Of a DNA stretch of 64,000 nt, positions 35,268-42,890 are shown piece by piece. The stretch comes from Lewinellaceae bacterium SD302 (lineage in GTDB: Bacteria > Bacteroidota > Bacteroidia > Chitinophagales > Saprospiraceae). Within the stretch, counting starts at the first letter, position 1, and the number at the start of each line of letters is the position of its first letter. The translations under genes were made by a program, and so were the position numbers. The DNA lies in assembly GCA_002591745.1 (NCBI GenBank), contig PDLQ01000015.1:58004-122003 (forward strand), given 5' to 3'. Below the pieces are notes generated by a model, which saw nothing but the letters and a program-made list of their open reading frames with translations, was not told the origin of the DNA and did not search any database.

Positions 35268-35930
35268 ATGAGAAACATCATTCAAACCCTGAGCTTACTG
35301 CTCGTTTGTTCCTTGTGCTTCACTACTTTATCTGCCCAGACCGAACTGACCAAAGAAGAGGTCAAATACTGGAAGGGCAAAGCCAAGGAATACCGCCGCA
35401 ACCTGCCCGCGCTCAAAAACCTCGTTGAAAGCCGCGACGCGGCCGAAGACCAGGTAGTCGATCTCCAACAGCAAGTCAATACTCTCCAGACCCAGGTAAG
35501 TATGAAAGACCGCCAACTCGTTGCCTTTGAGGAGCAGGTTGCCAATCTGAACCAACGCATCCTGGAGGCAGAAACCGCTTCAATGAACGTGCCTACCCAA
35601 CCCGTAACACCACCGGTCACCAGTTCCGGCGCAGTAGCAAATACCTCCCCCAGTGTAAGTGGCACTGTTTTCCGCATCCAACTGGCCGCACTGAACCAGA
35701 AGAAGATTGATCGCACCCTCGCCACGGGCAACTCCATGGTGCTGATGGAAGATCGCGACGGCTTGCAGAAAGTCATGGTTGGTGAATTCCGTACCTATAT
35801 CAATGCCCGCACTTTGCGCGACCGCCTGCGTCAGATCGGCGTAAAAGGAGCCTTCATCCAGGCCTTCCAGGACGGAAAGCCCATTGACATTCGTACGGCC
35901 GTACAGTATACCGGAGAACAAGTGGATTAG
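35268..35930 (+). CDS. Exported coiled-coil protein with SPOR-like domain
   Basis: This 220-residue protein has a signal peptide (to about SAQ at residue 25) and a coiled coil at ~45-105 (heptads around DQVVDLQQQVNTLQTQVSM). A Thr/Pro linker follows, then a C-terminal SPOR-like fold (VFRIQLAALNQKKI, then GEFRTYINARTLRDRLRQIG). SPOR domains bind denuded glycan strands at division sites; a periplasmic wall role is likely. A clear terminator follows. Confidence 0.75.
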   Translation: MRNIIQTLSLLLVCSLCFTTLSAQTELTKEEVKYWKGKAKEYRRNLPALKNLVESRDAAEDQVVDLQQQVNTLQTQVSMKDRQLVAFEEQVANLNQRILEAETASMNVPTQPVTPPVTSSGAVANTSPSVSGTVFRIQLAALNQKKIDRTLATGNSMVLMEDRDGLQKVMVGEFRTYINARTLRDRLRQIGVKGAFIQAFQDGKPIDIRTAVQYTGEQVD

Positions 35931-35955
35931 TAACCGCTTCAATGGTCTAAAGCCC

Positions 35956-35996
35956 AACGGTCTTACAGCGATACCAGCTGTAAGACCGTTTTTTTT
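35956..35996 (+). terminator. Rho-independent terminator
   Basis: The stem AACGGTCTTACAGC / GCTGTAAGACCGTT is followed by a run of T, 25 bp after the SPOR-like gene. Confidence 0.92.
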
Positions 35997-36021
35997 ATAA
36001 AAATTCAGAGTCAAAGGAGTA

Positions 36022-36435
36022 CTATTCCCAATTTCCGTACCCTCTTTCCAATTCATAGATTTCCGCGAAGCCCATTTCCTGCATCAGCTTTGCCGCCCGG
36101 GCACTGCGTCCGCCGCTTTGGCAATAGAGAAGGTAAGTCTTGTCGCGGGGCAGTTCCGCCAATCGCGACTGAAAATCGTTGGAACGGAAATCGATCAGGG
36201 TGGCGTCGCCGATGACGCCGCGGTCGGTTTCCCCCTTGGTGCGTACGTCCAGAATGACGACATGCTCTTCCTGCATCTTTTCTTTGAAAGTGGCGTTGTC
36301 CACTCTTTGGTAGATGGCACTTTTTGACTTCAAAGTAGCAGTGTCGGTAGCATCGATGTCGGAGCTGGATTGCCCCTGGCAGGCGCTGAAGAGCAGAGAG
36401 ATAAAAAGGAGGGTGAGGATTTTCTGAATCGGCAT
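36022..36435 (-). CDS. Rhodanese-like lipoprotein
   Basis: This 137-residue protein has a lipoprotein signal (MPIQKILTLLFISLLFSAC) and a single rhodanese domain, with ILDVRTKGE and the active-site loop YCQSGGRSA (Cys nucleophile). It probably transfers sulfur or reduces thiosulfate-like substrates in the periplasm. The ATG at 36435 is chosen because it begins the signal peptide directly. Residues just after the lipobox (ATLKSKS) are encoded by a copy of the dispersed repeat (36326-36340). Confidence 0.88.
   Translation of the reverse strand: MPIQKILTLLFISLLFSACQGQSSSDIDATDTATLKSKSAIYQRVDNATFKEKMQEEHVVILDVRTKGETDRGVIGDATLIDFRSNDFQSRLAELPRDKTYLLYCQSGGRSARAAKLMQEMGFAEIYELERGYGNWE
36331..36340 (+). 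repeat. Core repeat inside the rhodanese lipoprotein gene
   Basis: TTGACTTCAAAGTAGCA occurs in full within the linker between the lipobox and the rhodanese domain, a place that tolerates insertion. Confidence 0.7.
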
Positions 36436-36610
36436 AGTGTAGTTTTTTATCATAAGGTTAAGAGAAGCCCAAGCTTTTATTTACAAGGGGGAGATGCACA
36501 CTAAGGCTGAAAACTGAAATCACAAGTACACCCAAAATGCACAAAGGGTCACAAGATTAAGTCAAATTATTGGCCGGAAAGTTCCTTGTGTCCCTTAATG
36601 TAATTGTGGT

Positions 36611-36961
36611 TTACTCTTCAAGGCTGTTCAGTCCCCCATCCAGGTGGATTAGCTTCTTGATACCCGCGTTTTTCATCAGCGTGCAGGCACGTACGCTGCG
36701 GCGGCCGCTACGGCAATAGACCAGATAGGTCTGCTCAGCGTCCAGCTTTTCCATTTGTTCCAGAAAGTCGGGGCCGAGATAGTCCATATTCATGGCACCT
36801 TCCAGGTGAAAGGCGGCGTATTCCTCGGCGGTACGGACATCGATCAGGGTGTTGCCTGCTTGTTGGCGCAACTCGTCGAAGGTCTGGCCGTCAACATTAC
36901 GCAGTTGTTGTTTGAGGAGTTGCCAGCGGGGAACGGGACAGGAAGGGGGAATGGAGGACAC
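36611..36961 (-). CDS. Rhodanese-like protein, cytosolic
   Basis: This 116-residue single-domain rhodanese has TLIDVRTAEEY and the active-site loop YCRSGRRSV, with the catalytic Cys. No signal peptide is seen, unlike the neighbour at 36022. It is divergent from mnmE, whose start lies 72 bp away. A link to tRNA thiolation is possible but only suggested by proximity. Confidence 0.85.
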   Translation of the reverse strand: MSSIPPSCPVPRWQLLKQQLRNVDGQTFDELRQQAGNTLIDVRTAEEYAAFHLEGAMNMDYLGPDFLEQMEKLDAEQTYLVYCRSGRRSVRACTLMKNAGIKKLIHLDGGLNSLEE

Positions 36962-37033
36962 GTAATTCTAATTTTAGGGAATAACAAAAATAGGAATAGA
37001 ATAGATTTTACCACTTCCACCTATCTTCGCCTC

Positions 37034-38437
37034 GTGCTGACCAACTTCAATAACGTTATTATCGCCCCCGCCACCCCACCCGGCGTAGGTGCCTTGGCCG
37101 TCATTCGCCTGAGTGGAACGGGTTGCCTGGAACTGGTGAATGGATTATTTCCCGCCAAAGACCTGGTCAAAGCGCCGGTACGCCAGGCTTATTTTGGTGG
37201 TCTCTACGACGAAGAAAAGCGTCTGCTGGATGAAGTTTTGCTCACGACTTTTCGTGGTCCTCATTCCTTTACCGGAGAAGATACGGTAGAGATCAGTGCT
37301 CATGGCAGTCCTTACATCGTCAGTGAGATCATTCAGGCCATGCTGCGGGCCGGGGGGAGAATGGCTAAGCCGGGAGAATTTTCCCAGCGCGCTTTTTTAA
37401 ACGGCAAACTGGATCTGGCTCAGGCGGAAGCAGTAGCGGATTTGATTGCCAGTCAGTCGGCCGGGGCCCACCGTCTGGCGCTCCACCAATTGAAGGGAGG
37501 GGTGAGCCGGGAGATCACTAAACTGCGGCAGCAACTGATCGACTTCGCCAGCCTGATTGAGCTGGAACTGGATTTCGGGGAAGAAGACGTCGAATTTGCC
37601 GACCGTGATCAGCTCAAAAAATTGGTGGAAGGTATCCGGGAAAGAATAGATGAACTGGCCAGTTCCTTCTCACTGGGTAATGCCATTAAAAATGGTATTC
37701 CAACCGTTATTGCCGGGGAGCCAAACGCCGGAAAAAGTACTTTGCTCAATGCCCTGCTTCAGGAAGATCGGGCCATCGTAAGCAATATTCCCGGCACCAC
37801 TCGTGACACCATCGAAGAAACCCTGAATATAGAAGGTGTCACTTTCCGTCTCATCGACACGGCTGGAATCCGGGAGGCCGGCGACGAGATCGAAGCTATC
37901 GGGGTGGAGAGAACTTTGGAGAAAGTACGGCAGAGTAGTGTGCTATTGTATCTCTTCGACGTAATCGAGACAAGCCCTGCTACTTTGTTAGCCAAACTGG
38001 ACGAACTCTATCAGGAAAACATTCGCTTGATAGTGATAGCCAATAAAATGGACCTGAACCCCTATACTAAATACGAACACTATTTTGGGGAAGGCTACCG
38101 GGGAAAATGGCCAATGAGCCCGGAGCAATTTGTGCCCATTGTCGCTTCCGAGGCCAGCAACATAGGCTACCTGAAGGAGCGGTTGCTGGCTGCCGGAATG
38201 AGCGAGCAAGTGAGCACCCAGGATACCATCCTGAGTAACGCCCGCCACTATGAGGCCCTACTGAAAGCCGACGAGGACCTGGAGCGCGTTCTCAACGGAC
38301 TAGACGACGGCGTACCGGCTGATTTTGTAGCCATGGACATCCGTCAATCCCTTTTCCACCTCGGCGAGATCACCGGACAGATTACCACGGAGGACCTTTT
38401 GACAAATATTTTCTCGAACTTTTGTATCGGCAAGTAA
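37034..38437 (+). CDS. mnmE: tRNA uridine-5-carboxymethylaminomethyl GTPase MnmE
   Basis: This 467-residue GTPase begins at a GTG (37034), which gives the normal family start before IIAPATPPGVGALAVIRLSG. The longer open frame adds antisense rhodanese sequence. It has an N-terminal formyl-THF-binding domain (1-120) and a G domain with P-loop GEPNAGKSTLLNALL, DTAG and NKMD. The C-terminal FCIGK carries the catalytic Cys. With MnmG it modifies wobble U34 in tRNAs. A copy of the core repeat (37978) encodes PATLLAK in a variable loop of the G domain. Confidence 0.96.
   Translation: MLTNFNNVIIAPATPPGVGALAVIRLSGTGCLELVNGLFPAKDLVKAPVRQAYFGGLYDEEKRLLDEVLLTTFRGPHSFTGEDTVEISAHGSPYIVSEIIQAMLRAGGRMAKPGEFSQRAFLNGKLDLAQAEAVADLIASQSAGAHRLALHQLKGGVSREITKLRQQLIDFASLIELELDFGEEDVEFADRDQLKKLVEGIRERIDELASSFSLGNAIKNGIPTVIAGEPNAGKSTLLNALLQEDRAIVSNIPGTTRDTIEETLNIEGVTFRLIDTAGIREAGDEIEAIGVERTLEKVRQSSVLLYLFDVIETSPATLLAKLDELYQENIRLIVIANKMDLNPYTKYEHYFGEGYRGKWPMSPEQFVPIVASEASNIGYLKERLLAAGMSEQVSTQDTILSNARHYEALLKADEDLERVLNGLDDGVPADFVAMDIRQSLFHLGEITGQITTEDLLTNIFSNFCIGK
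37978..37987 (-). repeat. Core repeat inside mnmE
   Basis: CTGCTACTTTGTTAGCCA encodes part of SPATLLAK between the DTAG and NKMD motifs, in frame and without disrupting the gene. Confidence 0.7.
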
Positions 38438-38757
38438 GCTCATTAGCGGAGGCAACAATGCGCCACCGTCAACGCGTTTTCATTCCGGTTCCTGTTTTTA
38501 TGCTACCGCTTGCTAAGCGAATCCGTTAATTTCACCTTCGAATTGTCGGAATAAAGCAAGATTTGTACATTGGAAGAGTGCAAATGACTGATAATGTGAC
38601 TTTTCTATATTGATTCAGTCTAATTTGTCGTAGTTTTGCGTCCGCTGTTTCAAAGACTTGCCGTTTATTTCGAACATACAAGCTTGGGATGCGGTCTTAG
38701 ACTAAGGTAAGGGCATTTCAGCTCGCCAGTTATAATTTTCAAGAAAGGTAGATACAG
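38438..38757 (+). promoter_or_regulatory. 320 bp intergenic with probable promoter
   Basis: The only recognisable signal is TAGTTTTG at 38631-38638, matching the Bacteroidota -7 element TANNTTTG. A -33 element at the usual distance is not clear. It would start a transcript about 110 nt before the small gene at 38758. Confidence 0.4.
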
Positions 38758-39084
38758 GTGGATCATTTAAAAAGAAGTAATTATCTGGGCCGGCGTTATG
38801 GTGACCAAAAGCCACAGCAGCCTCAAGCAGATTCAGTAAAAAACTATTTCCAAGAACAGGTCGATACCTATGGAGTTGTTACTCCGTCATCAGGAAGTGA
38901 ATCAGAATCTATCCCCGGTAAGGAACTTCTACCTGATTTTCAGTATTATAAAAAGCACCTGGGTTTCGATTTAGAAACCTACGAATTCTATAAACAGATG
39001 GTAAGTCGCACGCTGGATTTTAGCCGTGCTTACCTCGACGCCGAAATGAACCCAGCGGATGGATATAAACCCTTCTTCGCATAA
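38758..39084 (+). CDS. Small protein of unknown family, first gene of an overlapping pair
   Basis: This 108-residue acidic and polar protein starts at GTG 38758. It shows a disordered N-terminal half (QKPQQPQADS, SSGSESES) and a helical C-terminal half (LETYEFYKQMVSRTLDFSRAYLDAE). No family is recognised. It overlaps the next gene by 26 nt, so the two are translationally linked. An antitoxin-like role was considered because of the neighbour's MazF-like pattern, but no DNA-binding motif is visible. Confidence 0.6.
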   Translation: MDHLKRSNYLGRRYGDQKPQQPQADSVKNYFQEQVDTYGVVTPSSGSESESIPGKELLPDFQYYKKHLGFDLETYEFYKQMVSRTLDFSRAYLDAEMNPADGYKPFFA

Positions 39085-39439
39085 GCAATTTGAAATTTGG
39101 AAGCTCGGCGCCCCACTTGGCCGACAATTTCCCGTAGAATATGTTTTAATTATCAGTAACACTCGTGGCTTGCTCTATAGCCAGGAGTCTTTTGTTTGGG
39201 TCATACCGCTATACTACATCAAGCGCGTACCACCCAGTATGAATAATCCTCACATTAAGTTCCCTTATCTGCCTGGCGGAAAAGAAACCTTTCATCAGCT
39301 ACCTTATCCGGTCTTTATCGGAGTACAGGGTATGGTTGTTATGGAAAAGGCCAATATGATACATAAAATGTCTAACCTTAGTCAGCAGTACCGACAGGAG
39401 GTGAGCAAACTGGTGGAAGACCGGATGTCATTTGTATAG
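39059..39439 (+). CDS. Possible PemK/MazF-fold protein
   Basis: This 126-residue protein has a strand order resembling the PemK/MazF barrel: FEIWKL, a YVLIISNT strand, ESFVWVIPLYYI, FIGVQGMVVMEKANMI and a final helix QEVSKLVEDRMSF. The usual conserved Arg-Pro after the first strand is not evident, so the assignment is tentative. It overlaps the small gene at 38758 and starts inside it in another frame. If MazF-like it would act as an mRNA interferase. Confidence 0.5.
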   Translation: MDINPSSHKQFEIWKLGAPLGRQFPVEYVLIISNTRGLLYSQESFVWVIPLYYIKRVPPSMNNPHIKFPYLPGGKETFHQLPYPVFIGVQGMVVMEKANMIHKMSNLSQQYRQEVSKLVEDRMSFV

Positions 39440-39521
39440 TGTCGTCGGGTAAAGACAACAGATGAAGAGTTCTTATTCTCTTTAGGGCAGCCTCTTTCGA
39501 TCTTTAGGCTGGTCATTCATT

Positions 39522-39552
39522 AAAAAAGCCCGCCTCCTAACGGGAAGCGGGC
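39522..39552 (-). terminator. Terminator of the glucosaminidase gene
   Basis: The stem GCCCGC...GCGGGC with extra pairing (TCC/GGA) is followed on the minus strand by TTTTTT. It lies about 105 bp past the stop codon at 39657. Confidence 0.85.
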
Positions 39553-39656
39553 GATCCACACTCAAAACGTCAAACCTAAAATTCTTTTAGAGAGGGCTTA
39601 TGTTGGTTCATGGGGTTATTGAGAAGTTTCGATGAGCTAATGCTAATACAGAATCT

Positions 39657-40412
39657 TTAAGGGAGGGCATCGTAGACATGCAATTCCAGGGCTTCGATGA
39701 GGGCGATCAATTTGTCGGCGTACTTGGGGTCAGTGGCGTAACCGGCTTTACTCAAACCTCTTGCCCAGTTCTTATAATCGGTGATGCGAAGCTCGAATAG
39801 TTTTTTGTAGCGGTCCTTTTTCAAGAGCTTACTGTGGGCGTGGTAACTCTCTTCGGTAGAGCCGAATTTCATAAAGAAATCCTTGTGGCTGTCGTCACTG
39901 AAGTTGGTACAATGGCCTTTTCTGCAGCTACGACTGAAGCACTTGATACCAAAGTGATTGTTGTTCTCCCGGGCCAGTCTGCTCTTACCAATGTTGCTTT
40001 CCAACAACCCTTGAGCCAGGGTGATACTGGCCGGCACTCCGTTTTTGCGCATTTCTTCCTGGGCCAGAGCGCGGAAGTCGGCAACGTAGGCAAGTTGCCT
40101 CTTTTGCTTGGCCGTCCAGACTTTTTTCGGAACGGCGGGGGCAGGGTTAGAGACCAGTTGCGATACATTCAGGACCGGACTGACATTAGCAGCTGATACA
40201 GACTGACCCGCCACGGGTAGGGAAGTACCCAGCAAATCGGCTGCATTAATACTGACACTGAAACTCAGTTCCTGACGGGTAGCCAAAATCATCAGCAGGG
40301 CCAGAACAGTGAGCTTGGTCCAGGGACTATTAATCTTAGCCCGCAACCGCTCGTAATAGCCGTGCAACAAGGCCCGCAGGTCACGGGAAATTGGGTGTAG
40401 CGATTGCTTCAT
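39657..40412 (-). CDS. Glucosaminidase-domain membrane protein
   Basis: This 251-residue protein has one N-terminal membrane segment (~33-55, KLTVLALLMILATRQEL-like) and a C-terminal mannosyl-glycoprotein endo-beta-N-acetylglucosaminidase-type domain (~115-245). The catalytic Glu lies in ITLAQGLLESNIGKS, with NNHFGIKC and AGYATDPKYADKLI. It would hydrolyse peptidoglycan glycan chains, as FlgJ- and LytG-like enzymes do. No LysM repeats are present. Confidence 0.9.
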   Translation of the reverse strand: MKQSLHPISRDLRALLHGYYERLRAKINSPWTKLTVLALLMILATRQELSFSVSINAADLLGTSLPVAGQSVSAANVSPVLNVSQLVSNPAPAVPKKVWTAKQKRQLAYVADFRALAQEEMRKNGVPASITLAQGLLESNIGKSRLARENNNHFGIKCFSRSCRKGHCTNFSDDSHKDFFMKFGSTEESYHAHSKLLKKDRYKKLFELRITDYKNWARGLSKAGYATDPKYADKLIALIEALELHVYDALP

Positions 40413-40720
40413 TGGTTAGAAATTTTGCTGGTTGGGGAATTGATTTGTTTTCCTTTATCCTGCAATGATGCTGACACAAAGCAACGGTAAAATGTTTTAA
40501 AAAACAAACTTTTAAAACAAAAATGTTTAAAAACAGAAATTAGACGCTCTTTGAGACTAGCGAAACTGTGGAACCACACTTTTGAATATAGATTTTAATA
40601 GTAGCCCGCCAGCTGTTTACGCGCTGAATGACTATAAATAAGCCGCACGTCACAGTTTAACAGCTTGGTAAGAACTCATTTGTTCTTGTCTGCTTACTTT
40701 TGCGGCCAACTACTCCAACA

Positions 40721-41245
40721 ATGTTTACGATGAGAAAACTGTTCCTATTACTTGTATTGTCCGTATCACTAACTGGCGGACTCTTTGCCCAACAATACGG
40801 TCACCTCAATTTCGGGGAGCTACTCAGTTCCATGCCGGCTACCGAAACCGCCGAAAAACAGCTACAGGAATACAATGATCAGTTGGTTGCTGAAGGGGAG
40901 AAAATGGCTGCGGCCCTGGACGCAGGCATCAAAGACTTTAAAGCAAAGGAAGTCAGTGGAGATTACACTCCCCGTCAATTGGAAGAGATGAGAAATAAGC
41001 TCGGCCAGGATCAGCAGGCACTGATGCTCTTCGAGCGGGAGGCCCAGAATAAACTCAACAAAAAGCGAAGCGAATTGCTGGAGCCGGTAGTTACCCTTGC
41101 TAATGAAGCTGTAGAGGCTGTAGCCAAAGCCAACGGAATGAAACTGATCTTTGATACCTCTGTCTTTAACGCCGTCCTTTTTGCCGACGAGAGTAAAGAC
41201 GTTCTGAACTTGGTAAAGAAGGAACTAGGGATCGCTGAGGAATAA
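40721..41245 (+). CDS. OmpH/Skp family periplasmic chaperone
   Basis: This ~174-residue protein has a signal peptide (MRKLFLLLVLSVSLTGGLFAQ, starting at the second ATG 40730 or at 40721), GHLNFGELLSSMP, a long coiled-coil middle (~35-115) and the closing strand MKLIFDTS. Skp-like chaperones hold unfolded outer-membrane proteins in the periplasm. The frame's nominal TTG start at 40700 lies inside a TACTTTTG -7 element and is not the start codon. Confidence 0.88.
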   Translation: MFTMRKLFLLLVLSVSLTGGLFAQQYGHLNFGELLSSMPATETAEKQLQEYNDQLVAEGEKMAAALDAGIKDFKAKEVSGDYTPRQLEEMRNKLGQDQQALMLFEREAQNKLNKKRSELLEPVVTLANEAVEAVAKANGMKLIFDTSVFNAVLFADESKDVLNLVKKELGIAEE

Positions 41246-41305
41246 ACTTTCTCGCCAGGGAACTTTTATTGTTCAGTCAGACTTTTAAAAAGTACACCAC
41301 AAGTA

Positions 41306-41336
41306 TTGCGCGATTTGAAAAGCCTGCGTATATTTG
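41306..41336 (+). promoter_or_regulatory. Promoter of tRNA-Gln
   Basis: TTG at 41306-41308, a 20 bp spacer and TATATTTG at 41329-41336 fit the Bacteroidota -33/-7 consensus. The tRNA begins 42 nt further on. Confidence 0.65.
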
Positions 41337-41378
41337 CAGCCGCAAAACAATACAACGTGTCGTTTTGCTGGTTTTGAA

Positions 41379-41450
41379 AGACCTATGGTGTAATTGGCAA
41401 CACAGCTGGTTTTGGTCCAGTCGTTCTAGGTTCGAGTCCTAGTAGGTCTA
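41379..41450 (+). tRNA. tRNA-Gln (anticodon UUG)
   Basis: The cloverleaf folds fully. The acceptor stem is AGACCTA/TAGGTCT, the D stem GTGT/ACAC, and the anticodon stem GCTGG/CCAGT with loop TTTTGGT, placing UUG at positions 34-36. The T stem is CTAGG/CCTAG with loop TTCGAGT. The 3' CCA is not encoded. Confidence 0.97.
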
Positions 41451-41459
41451 CTTTCCATA

Positions 41460-41491
41460 AGCTCTTCCGCGATAGCGGAAGGGCTTTTTTG
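41460..41491 (+). terminator. Terminator after tRNA-Gln
   Basis: The stem AGCTCTTCCGC / GCGGAAGGGCT with loop GATA is followed by TTTTT, 10 bp after the tRNA. Confidence 0.92.
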
Positions 41492-41621
41492 TTTTATCTA
41501 TCGGTTTACGAAGAAATAGTCCGCTGTCTCAGTTTCGTATACCACAAGGATTGTCTGCCTCGTGCTGAGCATCCTTTCGTGAACTCCTGAATTTTGTCGG
41601 TTTCGTCATTCTTTTAACTGG

Positions 41622-41631
41622 CAAAGTAGCA
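41622..41631 (+). repeat. Core repeat CAAAGTAGCA, single intergenic copy
   Basis: TAACTGGCAAAGTAGCAGTG lies between the tRNA terminator and the gntR promoter. No nearby inverted partner was found. Confidence 0.75.
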
Positions 41632-41741
41632 GTGTCAGAGTTAAAGCTGTTACGCTGGCAGTAATCCAATATTTACCTCGGGCATCAGTAGGCTAGCAAA
41701 CAGCAATAAACTCCGAATATGTTCGATAAAACGATAAAAAA

Positions 41742-41772
41742 TTTGGAAGAACTGAAAATAGCACTATATTTG
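41742..41772 (+). promoter_or_regulatory. Promoter of the GntR regulator gene
   Basis: TTTG at 41742-41745, a 19 bp spacer and TATATTTG at 41765-41772 match the Bacteroidota -33/-7 consensus exactly. The -7 element runs into the first operator palindrome. Confidence 0.75.
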
Positions 41773-41813
41773 GTCGACCAATTAATTGGTTGACCAGTTT
41801 ATTGGTCGACCAA
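41770..41813. promoter_or_regulatory. Three tandem GntR-type operators
   Basis: TTGGTCGACCAA (41770-41781), TTGGTTGACCAG (41786-41797) and TTGGTCGACCAA (41802-41813) have centres exactly 16 bp apart. They contain the TGGTNNACCA pattern known from FadR-subfamily operators. They overlap the -7 element and end 29 bp before the gntR start, which indicates autorepression. Confidence 0.85.
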
Positions 41814-41842
41814 TTGAGTGATTAGTTTAGATTTAAGTCGAT

Positions 41843-42556
41843 ATGCTAGAGAATTTCAGCACCATTAAGGTAGAGTCGCCGGTAGATAAGATTATCCGAC
41901 AGATTCGGGGATTAATAACTTCCGGCCAATTGGCTCCGGGAGAAAAACTACCTGCTGAACGAAAATTAGCTGAAAAATTGGGAGTTGGTCGTACCCACGT
42001 GCGAGACGCCATCCAGAAACTGGAATTTTACGGTATTCTACGGACGCGCCCGCAAAGCGGTACGGTTGTGGCCGGTATCGGGATCACTGCACTGGAAGGA
42101 TTGATCGGGGATGTACTGAAGCTGGAAAAATCCGATTTCGCATCCCTGGTAGAAACCCGCGTGATCCTGGAGACAAACGCTGCTGAACTGGCTGCCGAGC
42201 GCAGGACTGATGCCGATCTGCTTGCCATCGAAAAAGCACTGGTGGCTTACAAGGATAAAATTCGCGCCGGAGAATCGGCGGTGGAGGAAGACCTGTTGTT
42301 TCACCTGAAAATCGCGGAAGCTAGTAAGAACGCTGTACTGAAATCACTGATGTTGATCATTACCCCCGACATCGTAAATGATTTCAAGCAATACGAAGTT
42401 TGTGATGACCGGGCGGAGCTCAAAGCTTTTTATGAACATCAAGAAATTTTAGAGCACATCAGAAATGGTGATGCCGGGGCGGCGGGTGTAGCTATGAAAG
42501 TACACTTGCAGGACGTGAGCGACTTTAGCAAGTCAAACTCGTTTCTGGCCAGATAA
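41843..42556 (+). CDS. GntR/FadR-family regulator of the alginate locus
   Basis: This 237-residue protein has an N-terminal winged HTH (GEKLPAERKLAEKLGVGRTHVRDAIQKLEFYG) and an all-helical FCD ligand domain (~95-230). Likely metal-ligand residues lie in FHLKIAEAS, HQEIL and KVHLQDV. By position it probably senses a uronate intermediate (KDG or KDPG class) and represses the downstream alginate genes. This is inference, as only its own promoter shows clear operators. The ATG is at 41843. Confidence 0.9.
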   Translation: MLENFSTIKVESPVDKIIRQIRGLITSGQLAPGEKLPAERKLAEKLGVGRTHVRDAIQKLEFYGILRTRPQSGTVVAGIGITALEGLIGDVLKLEKSDFASLVETRVILETNAAELAAERRTDADLLAIEKALVAYKDKIRAGESAVEEDLLFHLKIAEASKNAVLKSLMLIITPDIVNDFKQYEVCDDRAELKAFYEHQEILEHIRNGDAGAAGVAMKVHLQDVSDFSKSNSFLAR

Positions 42557-42672
42557 GCTTAAAGTCAACTAAAGTCAAAACCAAATGATCATGCCATTCC
42601 CTTTTAATACGAGCTAACCAGAGACTTCCCTGGTCCAATCGGCTAAATGCCAACCACCAGGAGGCAAAAAAA

Positions 42673-42698
42673 ATGGATCAGCACAAGTGCTAATCCAT
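42673..42698. terminator. Palindrome downstream of gntR
   Basis: ATGGAT.AGCAC.AA.GTGCT.ATCCAT is preceded by eight A residues, so the T tract would be on the minus strand. It may partly separate gntR from susC transcription. The rest of 42557-42890 shows no gene. Confidence 0.4.
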
Positions 42699-42890
42699 CC
42701 GATTTGGTCATTCCACTAAGACTGCCGATTCACTATCTCATCGAGCTGTATTCCGCAAAGTATAGTCGCTGATGAAAATAGTTATGAAAATCTGGTTCAC
42801 ACCAGGTTTAATGCCAGCCTTATGCAATGATCCAATTAAGCACATGACTCCCGAAAGGGCGTCACTACTTAAATCTAAACAATTATCATT

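Noticed and set aside
36755..37033. N-terminal extension of mnmE
   Set aside because: It is antisense to the rhodanese gene; GTG at 37034 gives the normal family start.
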